Source: CAZPQM01 sp964588995
Lineage (GTDB): Bacteria > Pseudomonadota > Alphaproteobacteria > Rickettsiales > UBA8987
Length of the DNA stretch: 64,000 nt
Assembly (NCBI GenBank): GCA_964588995.1
Contig: CAZPQM010000001.1
Location: 206,632 to 270,631 of the forward strand
Reading direction: 5' to 3'
A program made the position numbers and the translations under genes. This document shows positions 8,423 through 16,853 of the stretch, one piece after another (position 1 is the first letter of the stretch; each line of letters opens with the position of its first letter). A model generated the notes under the pieces. It had not been told where the DNA came from and ran no database searches. It was given only the letters and a program-made list of their open reading frames with translations.

Positions 8423-9175
8423 ATGGGATTGCGAAAAAGCGGTAAAGGAAAACAAGGTCGGGCTTCAGCCAACGACCGCTATATCATGTATGGTACGCAC
8501 GCGGTTAAGGCAGCATTAGCCAACCCTGATCGGCAAATCGATACATTCTATCATACGGAGCGGCCGGATAATGCGTTGCTGAATCAGGCGAAAGAACGCG
8601 GAGTAGCGACCAAAGCGCTTTCGGCGCAGGCATTTGCTGATCTGGTCGGTCAGGTAAGCGCGCACCAACAGGTCGCGCTGCGGGTAAAGCGGCTTCAGCA
8701 GCCAACGTTGGAAGATATTAATCTGGCAACGCGGCTTGTTATGCTGGATCAGCTGACCGACTCGCAGAATATCGGCGCCATCGTCCGAACCTCTGCCGCG
8801 TTTAGTGTTGATGCCGTGCTTCAACACAAACAGCAGGCGCCGGAAGAAAATGCGGGTATCGCGAAAGCGGCCGTGGGTACGCTCGAAGCCATGCCGCTCG
8901 TCTCCGTGACCAACCTTGCTCAGACGCTGAAATTATTTCAGAAAGACGGGTTTTGGGTGGTCGGGCTCGATGGTGACGGTACGGTACCGCTTCCTGCATT
9001 GGAGAAGATGCACAAATGGGTGCTGGTGCTGGGATCGGAAGGAAAAGGCATTCGAGACAATGTGAAGAAGCAATGTGATTTTGTCGCTTCCATCCCGATC
9101 GCACCCGAAGTGGAAAGCCTGAATGCATCGAACGCAGCGGCCATTGCTCTGTATCAGCTTGCCACGAAAACGTAA
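8423..9175 (+). CDS. rlmB: 23S rRNA (guanosine-2'-O)-methyltransferase, RlmB/TrmH family
   Basis: A SpoU-type SPOUT methyltransferase of 250 residues that methylates a ribose in the peptidyl-transferase region of 23S rRNA. Motifs in order: YGTHAVKAALANP (N-terminal substrate-binding domain), LDQLTDSQNIGAIVRTSAAF (motif 1), VLGSEGKGIR (motif 2) and IPIAPEVESLNASNAAAIALY (motif 3). I choose the start at 8423 (MGLRKSGKGKQG), preceded by GAGGGGT; an in-frame ATG at 8372 would overlap the tRNA-Tyr promoter. It lies between tRNA-Tyr and tRNA-Thr. Confidence 0.93.
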   Translation: MGLRKSGKGKQGRASANDRYIMYGTHAVKAALANPDRQIDTFYHTERPDNALLNQAKERGVATKALSAQAFADLVGQVSAHQQVALRVKRLQQPTLEDINLATRLVMLDQLTDSQNIGAIVRTSAAFSVDAVLQHKQQAPEENAGIAKAAVGTLEAMPLVSVTNLAQTLKLFQKDGFWVVGLDGDGTVPLPALEKMHKWVLVLGSEGKGIRDNVKKQCDFVASIPIAPEVESLNASNAAAIALYQLATKT

Positions 9176-9199
9176 TTGCGACTGATCCCTCAATAGAGC

Positions 9200-9229
9200 T
9201 TGATTTATTGGTCCTGTATGCGTTATAAC
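9200..9229 (+). promoter_or_regulatory. Promoter of tRNA-Thr
   Basis: TTGATT (9200-9205), an 18 bp spacer and TATAAC (9224-9229) end 20 nt before the tRNA. Both elements match consensus at 5 of 6 bases or close to it. Confidence 0.6.
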
Positions 9230-9249
9230 TATGCGCTTAAAAGTCGTGT

Positions 9250-9325
<76 letters not shown>

Positions 9326-9326
9326 T

Positions 9327-10757
9327 TCATTTCCCCGCCGTTAGTAGATGCAACCCCAGCTTGGTGCGGCGCCAGAGGATATCGTCCATAGTGCGGGCGA
9401 ATTCGTATTGCTTGAGATACTCAACCTCTCGCTCGTACAAACTTTCTTTGACCTGCTTACCCATATCTTTCAGATTCTTAGCATCAGAGATTAATGTTCT
9501 AGTTGAAGTTCCGTAGTTGCGGGCGTAGCGCGTCAGCAGATGTGCGGGTAGCCAGGGATATGCTCGGCGTAGCTCCGCGCAGAGACTGTCAAAACCTGCA
9601 AAGTCACCTCCCGGCAGCGCAGCTTCAGCGGTCCATGCTTTGCTTGCAGGGTAGAGCGTTTTCAGTACGCTTTCCGCGAGCGTGCGGCTGGTGGTGATTT
9701 TGCCGCCATAGATCGTAAGCAGCCGCCCGGTTTCAGCGGATCCCAACAGCTGCAACTGATAATCGCGCGAGACCTGCATCGCGTCTTCGGCCTCATCATC
9801 CACGAGCGGTCGTACGCCCGAAAAATCCCAAATAATATCAGATAAGCTGATTTGTTGCCTGAAATAGTGATTAACGGCGTCACAAAGATAGCGCTTCTCC
9901 TCATCGCTACAGACGGCGTCTTCGGGTTTACTCACATCTATGTCGGTCGTGCCGATCAGCGTATACTTCTGTTCATAGGGAATCGCGAAAATTACCCGAC
10001 TATCCGTATGTTGAAAGATATAGGCATTTTGGTGCGGAAATAGCTGTTTCACCACAATATGACTGCCTTTAACGAGTCGTAATGGTTTATGTTCTCTGAG
10101 TGTGCTCGTCTCATCCAGTAGTTTAGAAGCCCATGGCCCGGCGGCATTCACAATGGTATTGGCCGTAATCGTCCGCACTTTATTGCGCTGCTGGTAGCTT
10201 ACCTCCCATAGCTTGCCCTGCTTTTTAATCTCTGTCACTTCGGCGCGGGTGAGAATATCCGCCCCTCGCTCCTTTGCAGCCATGCAGTTGAGAACGACCA
10301 GCCTGCTATCTTGCACCCAGCAATCGGCATATTCAAAACCTTTGGTGAATTGCGCCTGAAGGTCTTTATTCACCCGCAGATCCACGCCCCGTGATGCGCC
10401 GAGCATGCCGCGAGTTGCAAGGTGGTCGTAGAGAAATAAACCGGACCGAATCAACCAATAGGGTCGTAAATGCTTGTTATGTGGTAGAATAAAGCGCATC
10501 GGCCAGATGATATGCGGTGCAGTCTTCAGAAGAACGGCCCGCTCCTGCAGCGCTTTACGCACCATGCCAAATTCATAATGTTCCAGATAGCGCAGGCCGC
10601 CATGGATCAGCTTGGTGCTCGCAGATGAAGTGCCGGAAGCAAGATCGTCCTTTTCCAGCAGGATCGTTTTGATGCCCCGGCCTGCCGCATCACGCGCAAC
10701 TGCGCTGCCGTTGATGCCACCGCCGATGATGGCGAGCTCATAGTGTGGTTCAAGCAT
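9327..10757 (-). CDS. glpD: Glycerol-3-phosphate dehydrogenase, FAD-dependent
   Basis: A membrane-associated flavoenzyme that oxidises glycerol-3-phosphate to dihydroxyacetone phosphate and passes electrons to quinone. The 476-residue protein has the FAD dinucleotide-binding motif IIGGGINGSAVARDAAGRG near residues 10-28, then SSASTKLIHGGLRYLEHYEF, TIVNAAGPWA and a C-terminal DAO_C region. The start at 10757 overlaps the gdhA stop (TGATG), so translation is likely coupled; an in-frame ATG at 10787 lies inside gdhA. Pairing with glutamate dehydrogenase is not a standard operon. Confidence 0.96.
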   Translation of the reverse strand: MLEPHYELAIIGGGINGSAVARDAAGRGIKTILLEKDDLASGTSSASTKLIHGGLRYLEHYEFGMVRKALQERAVLLKTAPHIIWPMRFILPHNKHLRPYWLIRSGLFLYDHLATRGMLGASRGVDLRVNKDLQAQFTKGFEYADCWVQDSRLVVLNCMAAKERGADILTRAEVTEIKKQGKLWEVSYQQRNKVRTITANTIVNAAGPWASKLLDETSTLREHKPLRLVKGSHIVVKQLFPHQNAYIFQHTDSRVIFAIPYEQKYTLIGTTDIDVSKPEDAVCSDEEKRYLCDAVNHYFRQQISLSDIIWDFSGVRPLVDDEAEDAMQVSRDYQLQLLGSAETGRLLTIYGGKITTSRTLAESVLKTLYPASKAWTAEAALPGGDFAGFDSLCAELRRAYPWLPAHLLTRYARNYGTSTRTLISDAKNLKDMGKQVKESLYEREVEYLKQYEFARTMDDILWRRTKLGLHLLTAGK

Positions 10758-12088
10758 CAGCCGAGAGCAATGATTGCTTCCGACCATTTATGGAACGCGG
10801 CGATATCCGCCCCTTTGGTATAATCGTAGTAGCCATCCTCTTTCTCTATATGGGCAATGCAGCGCTGATGAATCCGCTCCATTACTTCCTGTAGCTTTTT
10901 ATCCACTTTTTCCAGCGTCCAGCTGAGATGTAATGCGTTTTGCGTACGCTCAAACCCGGAAACGGCGACACCCCCCGCATTGGCGGCTTTGGCTGGCCCG
11001 ATAATCACACCGTTTTGCAGGCATTTTTTGGTGGCTGCCTCGGTCAATGGCATATTAGCACCTTCGGAAATCGCCTTCACGCCGTTCTTAATGAGTAACT
11101 CGGCTTCTTTTTCATCGACCTCATTCTCCGTAGCGCAGGGGAGTGCAATATCGCAGGGAATATCCCATGGCTCTTTCCCGTCGCGATATTCGGCATGTTT
11201 GCCTTCATAATCACTTAAACGCCCACGTTCTTTAAATTTTAGATGTTTGATTGTCTCAAGCTGCTCCTGCTCGATTCCGTCTTTAAAATAGAGGGTACCC
11301 TTGGAATCCGAAACGGTCAGCACTTTCGCACCGAGCGAGAGGCATTTTTCAGCGGCGAATAAGGCGACATTGCCCGCGCCGGAGACGCAAACCGTGCTTT
11401 TCTTCAACTTGAGATCGTGTTCGTTCAACATATGCCGGAGGAAATAGACGCAGCCATACCCCGTTGCCTCTTCGCGCCCGCAACTGCCACCGAAGGACGG
11501 GCCTTTACCAGTAATGCTGCCTTCAAAACGACCCGTTAGTCTGACATATTGACCGAACATATAGCCAACTTCACGTCCGCCCACGCCGATATCGCCCGCA
11601 GGAACGTCCATATGCTCACCGATATGGCGATACAGCTTATCCATAAAGGCTTTACAAAAGCGGTGTAGCTCGGCATCTGACATTTGCTTGGGGTTGATAT
11701 CCGCGCCCCCTTTACCCCCGCCCATCGGCAGGCCGGTCAGGGCATTTTTCGACGCCTGCTCAAAGGCGAGGAATTTCAGTATGCTCGGATTAACGGTCGG
11801 GTGGAATCGCAGCCCGCCTTTATAGGGGCCTAGCGCATTACTATGCTGGACACGCCATGCCCGATTAACGCGCTTGTTACCGTCATCATCTTCCCACGTG
11901 ACACGGAAGCGGAGCAACCTGTCCGCTTCGATCATTCGTTCAAGCACATTCTGCTTTACATATTCTTTATTAGATTGAAATGTATCCTCGATATTTTCAT
12001 ACCATAATAATACGGCCTGATGGAATTCAGGCTGTGCGTTATGATGTTCGTCAAGAAAGCGTTGTAGTTGCTCTTTATTTTCAATCAT
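10757..12088 (-). CDS. gdhA: NADP-specific glutamate dehydrogenase
   Basis: Converts 2-oxoglutarate and ammonium to glutamate. The 443-residue length fits the bacterial hexameric class. Visible motifs are YKGGLRFHPTVN (substrate site), LPMGGGKGGAD (catalytic Lys), GDIGVGGREVGYM, ATGYG and VSGAGNVALFAAEK (Rossmann dinucleotide site). AGGGG precedes the ATG. The stop overlaps the glpD start by one base, forming a two-gene operon. Confidence 0.97.
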   Translation of the reverse strand: MIENKEQLQRFLDEHHNAQPEFHQAVLLWYENIEDTFQSNKEYVKQNVLERMIEADRLLRFRVTWEDDDGNKRVNRAWRVQHSNALGPYKGGLRFHPTVNPSILKFLAFEQASKNALTGLPMGGGKGGADINPKQMSDAELHRFCKAFMDKLYRHIGEHMDVPAGDIGVGGREVGYMFGQYVRLTGRFEGSITGKGPSFGGSCGREEATGYGCVYFLRHMLNEHDLKLKKSTVCVSGAGNVALFAAEKCLSLGAKVLTVSDSKGTLYFKDGIEQEQLETIKHLKFKERGRLSDYEGKHAEYRDGKEPWDIPCDIALPCATENEVDEKEAELLIKNGVKAISEGANMPLTEAATKKCLQNGVIIGPAKAANAGGVAVSGFERTQNALHLSWTLEKVDKKLQEVMERIHQRCIAHIEKEDGYYDYTKGADIAAFHKWSEAIIALG

Positions 12089-12150
12089 GCTGAATACCCC
12101 TGCGCTGTGATGTCGCTCTTCTTTAGCAGGTATTACAGCGATGTAAAACC

Positions 12151-12501
12151 TTAGGATTGGTTCTTGGGCACAAAAATCTGAAAACCATTCGGCGTCCGTG
12201 CGTAGCCGGGCGCGCTAGGCTTCGTTAGAGGGGCTAAAAGTGGCCGGTTGGTGGGCTCAGGCGGCGTAGTAGGCTGGCCGGTAGCAATAACGGCATCCGG
12301 GTAGACGCCTTGCGAATCGGTTTTCCAGCAACCGCAGGTGCATTCCTTATAGCACTGTGACCAGTTGGCATCTTCCTGTAAGCATTGTCCGCTATGGCAT
12401 TCGGAAGGATCTCGATATACTTTCCCTTCGCAGGCGGACAAGGTTGTTGTACATGATATTATTAAAGCAATGGCGACAAGCCAGTTACCATAAACCCCCA
12501 T
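12151..12501 (-). CDS. Cysteine-rich predicted lipoprotein
   Basis: A 116-residue protein starting MGVYGNWLVAIALIISC with a lipobox-like TLSAC, so Cys 24 is the likely lipidated residue. The next 40 residues hold a dense cysteine cluster (CHSGQC, CYKECTCGC), suggesting disulfides or metal binding. A Pro-rich C-terminal tail follows. I know no family for it. I chose the start at 12501 because TGGGG lies 8-9 nt upstream and it gives a clean signal; an in-frame ATG at 12570 is possible. Confidence 0.55.
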   Translation of the reverse strand: MGVYGNWLVAIALIISCTTTLSACEGKVYRDPSECHSGQCLQEDANWSQCYKECTCGCWKTDSQGVYPDAVIATGQPTTPPEPTNRPLLAPLTKPSAPGYARTPNGFQIFVPKNQS

Positions 12502-12590
12502 AAATTCTATCCCCACAACTGCAATTCTAAATTTGCAAAAGCGTTTAAAGAATTGATTCAATAAACGCAACCGATATTTTGGAAAAATGA

Positions 12591-12618
12591 TTGACCCGAA
12601 TCATTCTATGGCTAAGAC
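12591..12618 (+). promoter_or_regulatory. Candidate promoter of gapR
   Basis: TTGACC (12591-12596), a 16 bp spacer and TAAGAC (12613-12618) precede gapR by 30 nt. The -35 is strong and the -10 weak. Confidence 0.35.
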
Positions 12619-12648
12619 TAGGCGCCGTATCAACATGAGGAGTAGACT

Positions 12649-12975
12649 ATGACACGTTTTGGCGGCGTTTCCGCAGAGCAACTGCGGCAATATATTGAGC
12701 GGATTGAGCGGCTGGAAGAAGAGAAAAAGGCCCTGGCCGATCATACGAAGGATGTGTTTTCCGAGGCGAAAGCGAACGGATATGATGTAAAAGCGATGCG
12801 GCAGATCATCAAGCTGCGTAAGATGGATCAGAGCGATCGCGAAGAAGAGGAGTATGTACTCGATACGTATAAGGCGGCGCTGGGTATGATCCCGGATTTT
12901 GAGCGTGATGATTCCAGCGCAGAGCAAGCAACGGAAGTGCAGCCTGCTCGCGTTGAAGAAGAGGTCGCTGCTTAA
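12649..12975 (+). CDS. gapR: GapR family nucleoid-associated protein (DUF2312)
   Basis: GapR binds overtwisted AT-rich DNA ahead of replication and transcription machinery and stimulates type II topoisomerases; it was characterised in Caulobacter. The DUF2312 core is clear: GGVSAEQLRQYIERIERLEE, EEKKALADHTKDVFSEAKAN, GYDVKAMRQIIKLRKM and a final helix VLDTYKAALGM. This 108-residue copy has an extra acidic C-terminal tail of about 25 residues that I do not remember from Caulobacter. GAGGAG precedes the ATG. Confidence 0.93.
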   Translation: MTRFGGVSAEQLRQYIERIERLEEEKKALADHTKDVFSEAKANGYDVKAMRQIIKLRKMDQSDREEEEYVLDTYKAALGMIPDFERDDSSAEQATEVQPARVEEEVAA

Positions 12976-12990
12976 CAGCGAAAGCTTTCG

Positions 12991-14550
12991 TTATTTCTCA
13001 CTGACAATGGATTCCAGACTGGTGCTTTGTGCTTTTTGTGCAGCCCAGTCTGGTATTTCATCCCGCTTCACATCAAACGCAAAGCGCAGCAGGGTAAACG
13101 CCAGCACGGTGATCAGGCTGATAGCGAGGATATTCATCAATATTCCCGCCTTGGTCATCTGGAATACGCGGATATAACCGCTCGCAAACACAATCGCATT
13201 GGGCGGGGTTGCCATCGGAAGCATAAAGGCGCACGAGGAGGCGAGGGTTGCCGGAATCGCAAAGAGCAGCGGATTCTGGCCTAATTGAGCCGCGACTCCG
13301 CTTAACACTGGCAGGAAAATCGTTATCAGCGCGAGATTGCTCATAAATTCCGTCATAATCAGCACAATCAACGCCGCAGATAATACCAGAATCACCAGCC
13401 CCATCGTGGAAATACCGGAAAGCTGATCGCCTACCAGTTCAATCAATCCGCTGGATTGCATCGCACCGGCCAATGTCAGTCCGCCACCGAATAGCAGCAG
13501 GATACCCCACGGCAGTTTCTCCATATCGCGCCAATGGAGGATAAATTCTCCTTTTTTACGGTCAGTCGGGATAATAAACAGCGCTACCGCAGCCGCTACC
13601 GCAATGCCCGTATCGGTAAGATTATTAAGTTCCCAGCCGAGGGAGGCAAGGAATGCGATTAGCTTATTTTTAAACATCCACAAAGAGGCGGTCGTAACCA
13701 ATACCGCTAGCACCAACACCTCTTCACGCTTGATGTTGCCGAGATCCTTGTATTGCGATTCGAGAATGTCATCGGCATTGCGGATATGCCCCAGCCGGTT
13801 AGGGAACACAATAAAGACCAGCACCGCCCAGCAGATGGCGAGCATCACCACCGCAAACGGAAAGCCCAGCTTGAACCAGTCGATAAATTCAATCGTAAAA
13901 TTGTAGGTATCCTGCATATAGCCAGCGAGAATAGCGTTCGGCGGTGTGCCTATCAACGTAGCCGTACCCCCTATATTGGCCGCATAGGCAATACCAATCA
14001 TCAGCGCGATCGCAAAATATTGCTGGCCCGAGGAGAGGCCGATAGAGGTCATGTCTTTGCGTAAGGTTAAATCGAGTACGGAAAGCGCAATCGGCAGCAT
14101 CATCACGGTCGTTGCTGTATTGCTCATCCACATGGACAGAAAGGCGGTTGCAAGCATAAAGCCTGCAATAATCCCGTTCGGATGTGTACCGGTAAGACGC
14201 AAAATACTCAGCGCAATCCGTAAATGCAGCTTCCATTTCTCCATCGCGAGCGCAATCACAAAGCCACCCATGAAGAGAAACACAATCGGGTGCGAATAGC
14301 CCGCTGTCGCTTCCTTGATGTTCATTACGTCCAGCAGGGGGAACAGCACAATGGGTGAAATGGCGGTGACGGGGATAGGAATCGCCTCGGTAATCCAGAG
14401 GGTTAGCATAAAGGCGGCAACGGCCATTACGCGCATGCCGCTTTCGCCGATCGCCTCAGGTGCGGGTAGCGCGAGGATACCGAACAGCAGGGCGAAGGCG
14501 AAAATTACAATAGGAACTTTTTTGCTATTTACAGCTGATTCTGCATTCAC
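12991..14550 (-). CDS. DASS/SLC13 family sodium-coupled dicarboxylate or sulfate transporter
   Basis: An inner-membrane symporter of about 519 residues with 11-12 hydrophobic segments. DASS signatures are visible: HPIVFLFMGGFVIALAMEKW, WMSNTATTVMMLPIA (SNT motif, sodium site 1), LIGTPPNAI, FMSNLALITIFLPV (second half repeat) and MATPPNAIVFASG. The substrate (C4-dicarboxylate, sulfate or phosphate) cannot be read from sequence. I place the start at the GTG at 14550 with AGGG upstream; the frame also runs to a TTG at 14616. Confidence 0.9.
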   Translation of the reverse strand: MNAESAVNSKKVPIVIFAFALLFGILALPAPEAIGESGMRVMAVAAFMLTLWITEAIPIPVTAISPIVLFPLLDVMNIKEATAGYSHPIVFLFMGGFVIALAMEKWKLHLRIALSILRLTGTHPNGIIAGFMLATAFLSMWMSNTATTVMMLPIALSVLDLTLRKDMTSIGLSSGQQYFAIALMIGIAYAANIGGTATLIGTPPNAILAGYMQDTYNFTIEFIDWFKLGFPFAVVMLAICWAVLVFIVFPNRLGHIRNADDILESQYKDLGNIKREEVLVLAVLVTTASLWMFKNKLIAFLASLGWELNNLTDTGIAVAAAVALFIIPTDRKKGEFILHWRDMEKLPWGILLLFGGGLTLAGAMQSSGLIELVGDQLSGISTMGLVILVLSAALIVLIMTEFMSNLALITIFLPVLSGVAAQLGQNPLLFAIPATLASSCAFMLPMATPPNAIVFASGYIRVFQMTKAGILMNILAISLITVLAFTLLRFAFDVKRDEIPDWAAQKAQSTSLESIVSEK

Positions 14551-14629
14551 CCCTGCGTTACCCTGTTTTATGAAAAAATAATCGTGCAAAAGACCATAGA
14601 TAAATCGCAAATGCAAGGGAGATCGACGC

Positions 14630-14659
14630 TTGATTTTAGGTGGTGCTTTGCATTATACT
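14630..14659 (+). promoter_or_regulatory. Promoter of tRNA-Pro
   Basis: TTGATT (14630-14635), an 18 bp spacer and TATACT (14654-14659) lie 40 nt upstream of the tRNA. The layout is the same as for tRNA-Thr. Confidence 0.6.
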
Positions 14660-14699
14660 GTTTGTTCTCGATTTGTCATGGCCATATTCAGGCCTCTGT

Positions 14700-14776
<77 letters not shown>

Positions 14777-14886
14777 TGTTTTTGAAGGCCGCCGCCAGTT
14801 CTAACCTGGCCCCATTTTGTAGGTTCAAGATTTTTCCCTGCTTGACCAGCTTTAAAATGGAATCATTGATTTTCTAGATAGTGTAG

Positions 14887-15222
14887 TCACGAGATTTTTG
14901 CCCAAAGGTTGATGATGCTGATTTGCACTCCTGCAGCGAAGGATTTGATATTTTTTGTATAACGCGTTGCGATTCCCCGCCAGCGCTTGAGGTGCAAGAA
15001 AGCGTTTTCTACCAAATGCCTCAACCGATACAAATATTCATCATACTCACGCGGATCGATGCGATTCTTTTTTGGTGGCACAACCAGCTCGATGCCATGC
15101 TCGGCTGCATAATCGATTAACACATTGGTATCATACGCTTTATCGGCAAAAAGATACGCAGCTAAAAAGCCCTCAACTAGCGCAATTGCCTGCTCATTCT
15201 GCCGCCGTTCTGGCCTTGCCAC
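14887..15222 (-). pseudogene. IS5-type transposase remnant (C-terminal part)
   Basis: A 111-residue open frame matching the C-terminal third of IS5-family DDE transposases: EGFLAAYLFADKAYDTNVLI with the second catalytic Asp, VVPPKKNRIDPREYDEYLY, and LVENAFLHLKRWRGIATRY with the catalytic Glu. The N-terminal two thirds, including the first catalytic Asp, are missing, and the sequence upstream is AT-rich and non-coding. I found no clear terminal inverted repeats. It is a decayed, inactive insertion. Confidence 0.85.
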
Positions 15223-15515
15223 CCTACAACAACGTATTTCATTAACTCCAACTGCTTATTTCTCTTTAACTTACAATGCGTTACATACATAAATAACTTC
15301 CTAACATTTTACATGTCAGGTGTCAGCCACCTTAATTTATTAAATATTTAGGTAAATACTTGAAAAAAAACAGTTTCTGCTAAAATTAAAAATTCAAATT
15401 ACTTATGAGTTAAAAACCATAAGTTATAGATACATTTTATTATGTATCTCACTAAAATAGTTAGTGGACGAACGGCTGTAGAGCTGCGCGTTATAGCTTA
15501 TTGGTTTAAAGATAT
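15223..15515. other. AT-rich region without a gene
   Basis: About 290 bp between the transposase remnant and the leader of the small CxxC gene. It is strongly AT-rich, has no convincing open frame on either strand, and is probably decayed accessory DNA. A promoter for the downstream small gene would lie here. Confidence 0.5.
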
Positions 15516-15578
15516 AGGTGTAACCCCTCACCTACGGAGCTATGCTTCGAAAACTCAGGGGATTTTCTAATTTTTTTT
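15516..15578 (+). promoter_or_regulatory. Attenuator-like leader with two mutually exclusive hairpins
   Basis: AGGTG (15516-15520) can pair with CACCT (15529-15533). Alternatively CCCCTCA (15524-15530) can pair with TCAGGGG (15555-15561), a hairpin followed by ATTTTCTAA and eight T (to 15578), which looks like an intrinsic terminator. The two share bases, so only one can form at a time. It precedes the 59-residue gene. I match it to no known riboswitch class. Confidence 0.35.
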
Positions 15579-15598
15579 AAAAATACTGGGGGTTGAGA

Positions 15599-15614
15599 CC
15601 TTTGTTAACAAAGG
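15599..15614. promoter_or_regulatory. Perfect 16 bp palindrome upstream of the small CxxC gene
   Basis: CCTTTGTTAACAAAGG is perfectly self-complementary and ends 21 nt before the start codon of the 59-residue gene. It could be a dimeric repressor operator or a small mRNA hairpin. Confidence 0.35.
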
Positions 15615-15635
15615 GGTAAGGCGCCCAGCTTTAAA

Positions 15636-15815
15636 ATGAAATTTGAAAAAAGAGGGCCAGCACAGGTGCCCTGCGACCACGTATTTGAAGTGGTCGAAAA
15701 AAAGTCCACAACACTGTGGATTAAGAGAACCCAGCGCCGGGTGCCGGCGTGGCGGATGAAACTGCGCTGCAAGAAGTGCGGGCTGTATCGTAAAGTTACG
15801 AAACAGAAGAAATAG
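15636..15815 (+). CDS. Small basic protein with a CxH/CxxC zinc-like motif
   Basis: An open frame of 59 residues starting MKFEKRGPAQVPCDHVFEVV and ending LRCKKCGLYRKVTKQKK. Cys13-Asp-His15 and Cys45-x-x-Cys48 could form a four-ligand zinc site, with a basic strand-like segment between them (TTLWIKRTQRRVPAWRMK). This resembles a zinc ribbon in a nucleic-acid-binding protein, but I recognise no family. It is flanked by an attenuator-like leader, a palindrome and, directly after its stop, a large inverted-repeat RNA element. A clear ribosome binding site is lacking (TAAGG is about 14 nt upstream). Confidence 0.45.
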   Translation: MKFEKRGPAQVPCDHVFEVVEKKSTTLWIKRTQRRVPAWRMKLRCKKCGLYRKVTKQKK

Positions 15816-15962
15816 CCGCTAGCCCAACAGGCTAGAGAAGAATAGCTCAATTAGCTCCTTGACCGCTAGGTTATAGGGAGAAAATGAAATAAGAGCCTGT
15901 GTTGAAAAACACTTCTTCTCTAGCCCTGTTGGGCTTTTTTTGCGCTTAGCGTCAGCGGCTAT
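15812..15962 (+). ncRNA. Large nested inverted repeat, candidate structured RNA ending in a T tract
   Basis: A 22-base arm (15821-15842) pairs with 15913-15935 with only one bulged base, enclosing a 70-base loop. The 3' arm runs straight into a T7 tract (15935-15941), as in an intrinsic terminator. The loop contains smaller hairpins, including a 5 bp stem with a GAAA loop (GTGTT/AACAC, 15899-15912). An outer 9-base repeat, ATAGCCGCT (15812-15820) with AGCGGCTAT (15954-15962), brackets the whole. It could be a trans-acting RNA, a very large terminator of the small gene, or a MITE-like element. It matches none of 6S, SRP, RNase P or tmRNA as I know them. Confidence 0.5.
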
Positions 15963-16282
15963 AAATCCCAAATTTTTTCACGAAAAGAGTTAAATGTTGT
16001 TAAAGAGCAGCAATATCGTAAGAATTAATTTATTGCGTACCGTTAAGATATAAAAAATCTAGCATAATATAAAACGAAATCCATTACAAAATCTTCATCA
16101 TCTTCACCTATTGGAGAATAAAATTCATTTTTAAAAAAAATATTTTTTTAAAGGATTATCCCTGAACTTTTTTCACCTGATGTTCGAAGAGATCATTACA
16201 GGCTTGAAACTCCTCAAGAAAGCTGTCAGAAGAGTTCGAACTTAGTCTGCTACCGACGACCAGCATCCTTATCTATATATGC
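15963..16282. other. 320 bp AT-rich region without a supported gene
   Basis: Mostly A/T with a poly-A/T stretch near 16130-16155. A 36-codon frame on the minus strand (16156-16266) begins 17 nt after the DUF2177 stop but has no usable ribosome binding site. I support nothing else here. Confidence 0.5.
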
Positions 16283-16687
16283 TTAAGGCGCTACGAATTT
16301 AACCGCCGCCCAATATCCGGTAACGGCAGATAGGCAAGTGACGACAGCACCCCAGATAATATCGATAATTGCGAGCTTGGTAGACCAGTTCTGGATCACT
16401 GCAAGCCCGGTCAGATCATAGGTCGCGTAGGCAATTAACCCGAACAATGCCCCGCTTATTGCAACCTGCGTTAATGAACCGCCGGACATATGCGGCATAA
16501 TGGCGAAATACAACACGCCAAAAATATAGAGTACATAAAACACAGCGGCGGCGATCATATTGGGATCATCCGCCATTAGCCCGCCCATCTCAGTTGTATA
16601 AAGGGGTTTGGCAATCAGCCCCAACCACAGTGCATCCAGCACCAGAAAGGTGATCGCGGAAATAATATAAACTGTACCTAAAAACAT
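16283..16687 (-). CDS. DUF2177 family membrane protein
   Basis: A 134-residue inner-membrane protein with four hydrophobic segments. DUF2177 features are visible: FLVLDALWLGLIAKPLY at the N-terminus, a second helix with YVLYIFGVLYF, GALFGLIAYATYDLTGLAV and the C-terminal DIIWGAVVTCLSAVTGYW. The function of the family is unknown. It appears to be a single-gene unit divergent from the RTX gene. Confidence 0.88.
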   Translation of the reverse strand: MFLGTVYIISAITFLVLDALWLGLIAKPLYTTEMGGLMADDPNMIAAAVFYVLYIFGVLYFAIMPHMSGGSLTQVAISGALFGLIAYATYDLTGLAVIQNWSTKLAIIDIIWGAVVTCLSAVTGYWAAVKFVAP

Positions 16688-16853
16688 ATCTAATGGTTCT
16701 CCATGTCAAGTTCTATGGTTACCCCTATTCTTATAAAAAGTCGACATGCTTCAATTTAGCACAATGCTAAAAAAATGCACCTTACATTAATATTTAGTTA
16801 AAATCTTAAATATATTATGGTAAACTGGAATTGGTAGGACGAGGAGAAAGAGC

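Noticed and set aside
15812..15962. 6S, SRP, tmRNA or RNase P RNA identity for the structured element
   Set aside because: The conserved cores of these RNAs that I know are not present, and the length and layout differ.
16156..16266. 36-codon frame on the minus strand just downstream of the DUF2177 gene
   Set aside because: The AAGG is directly against the ATG, it has no family, and it ends in AT-rich filler. It is possible but not supported.
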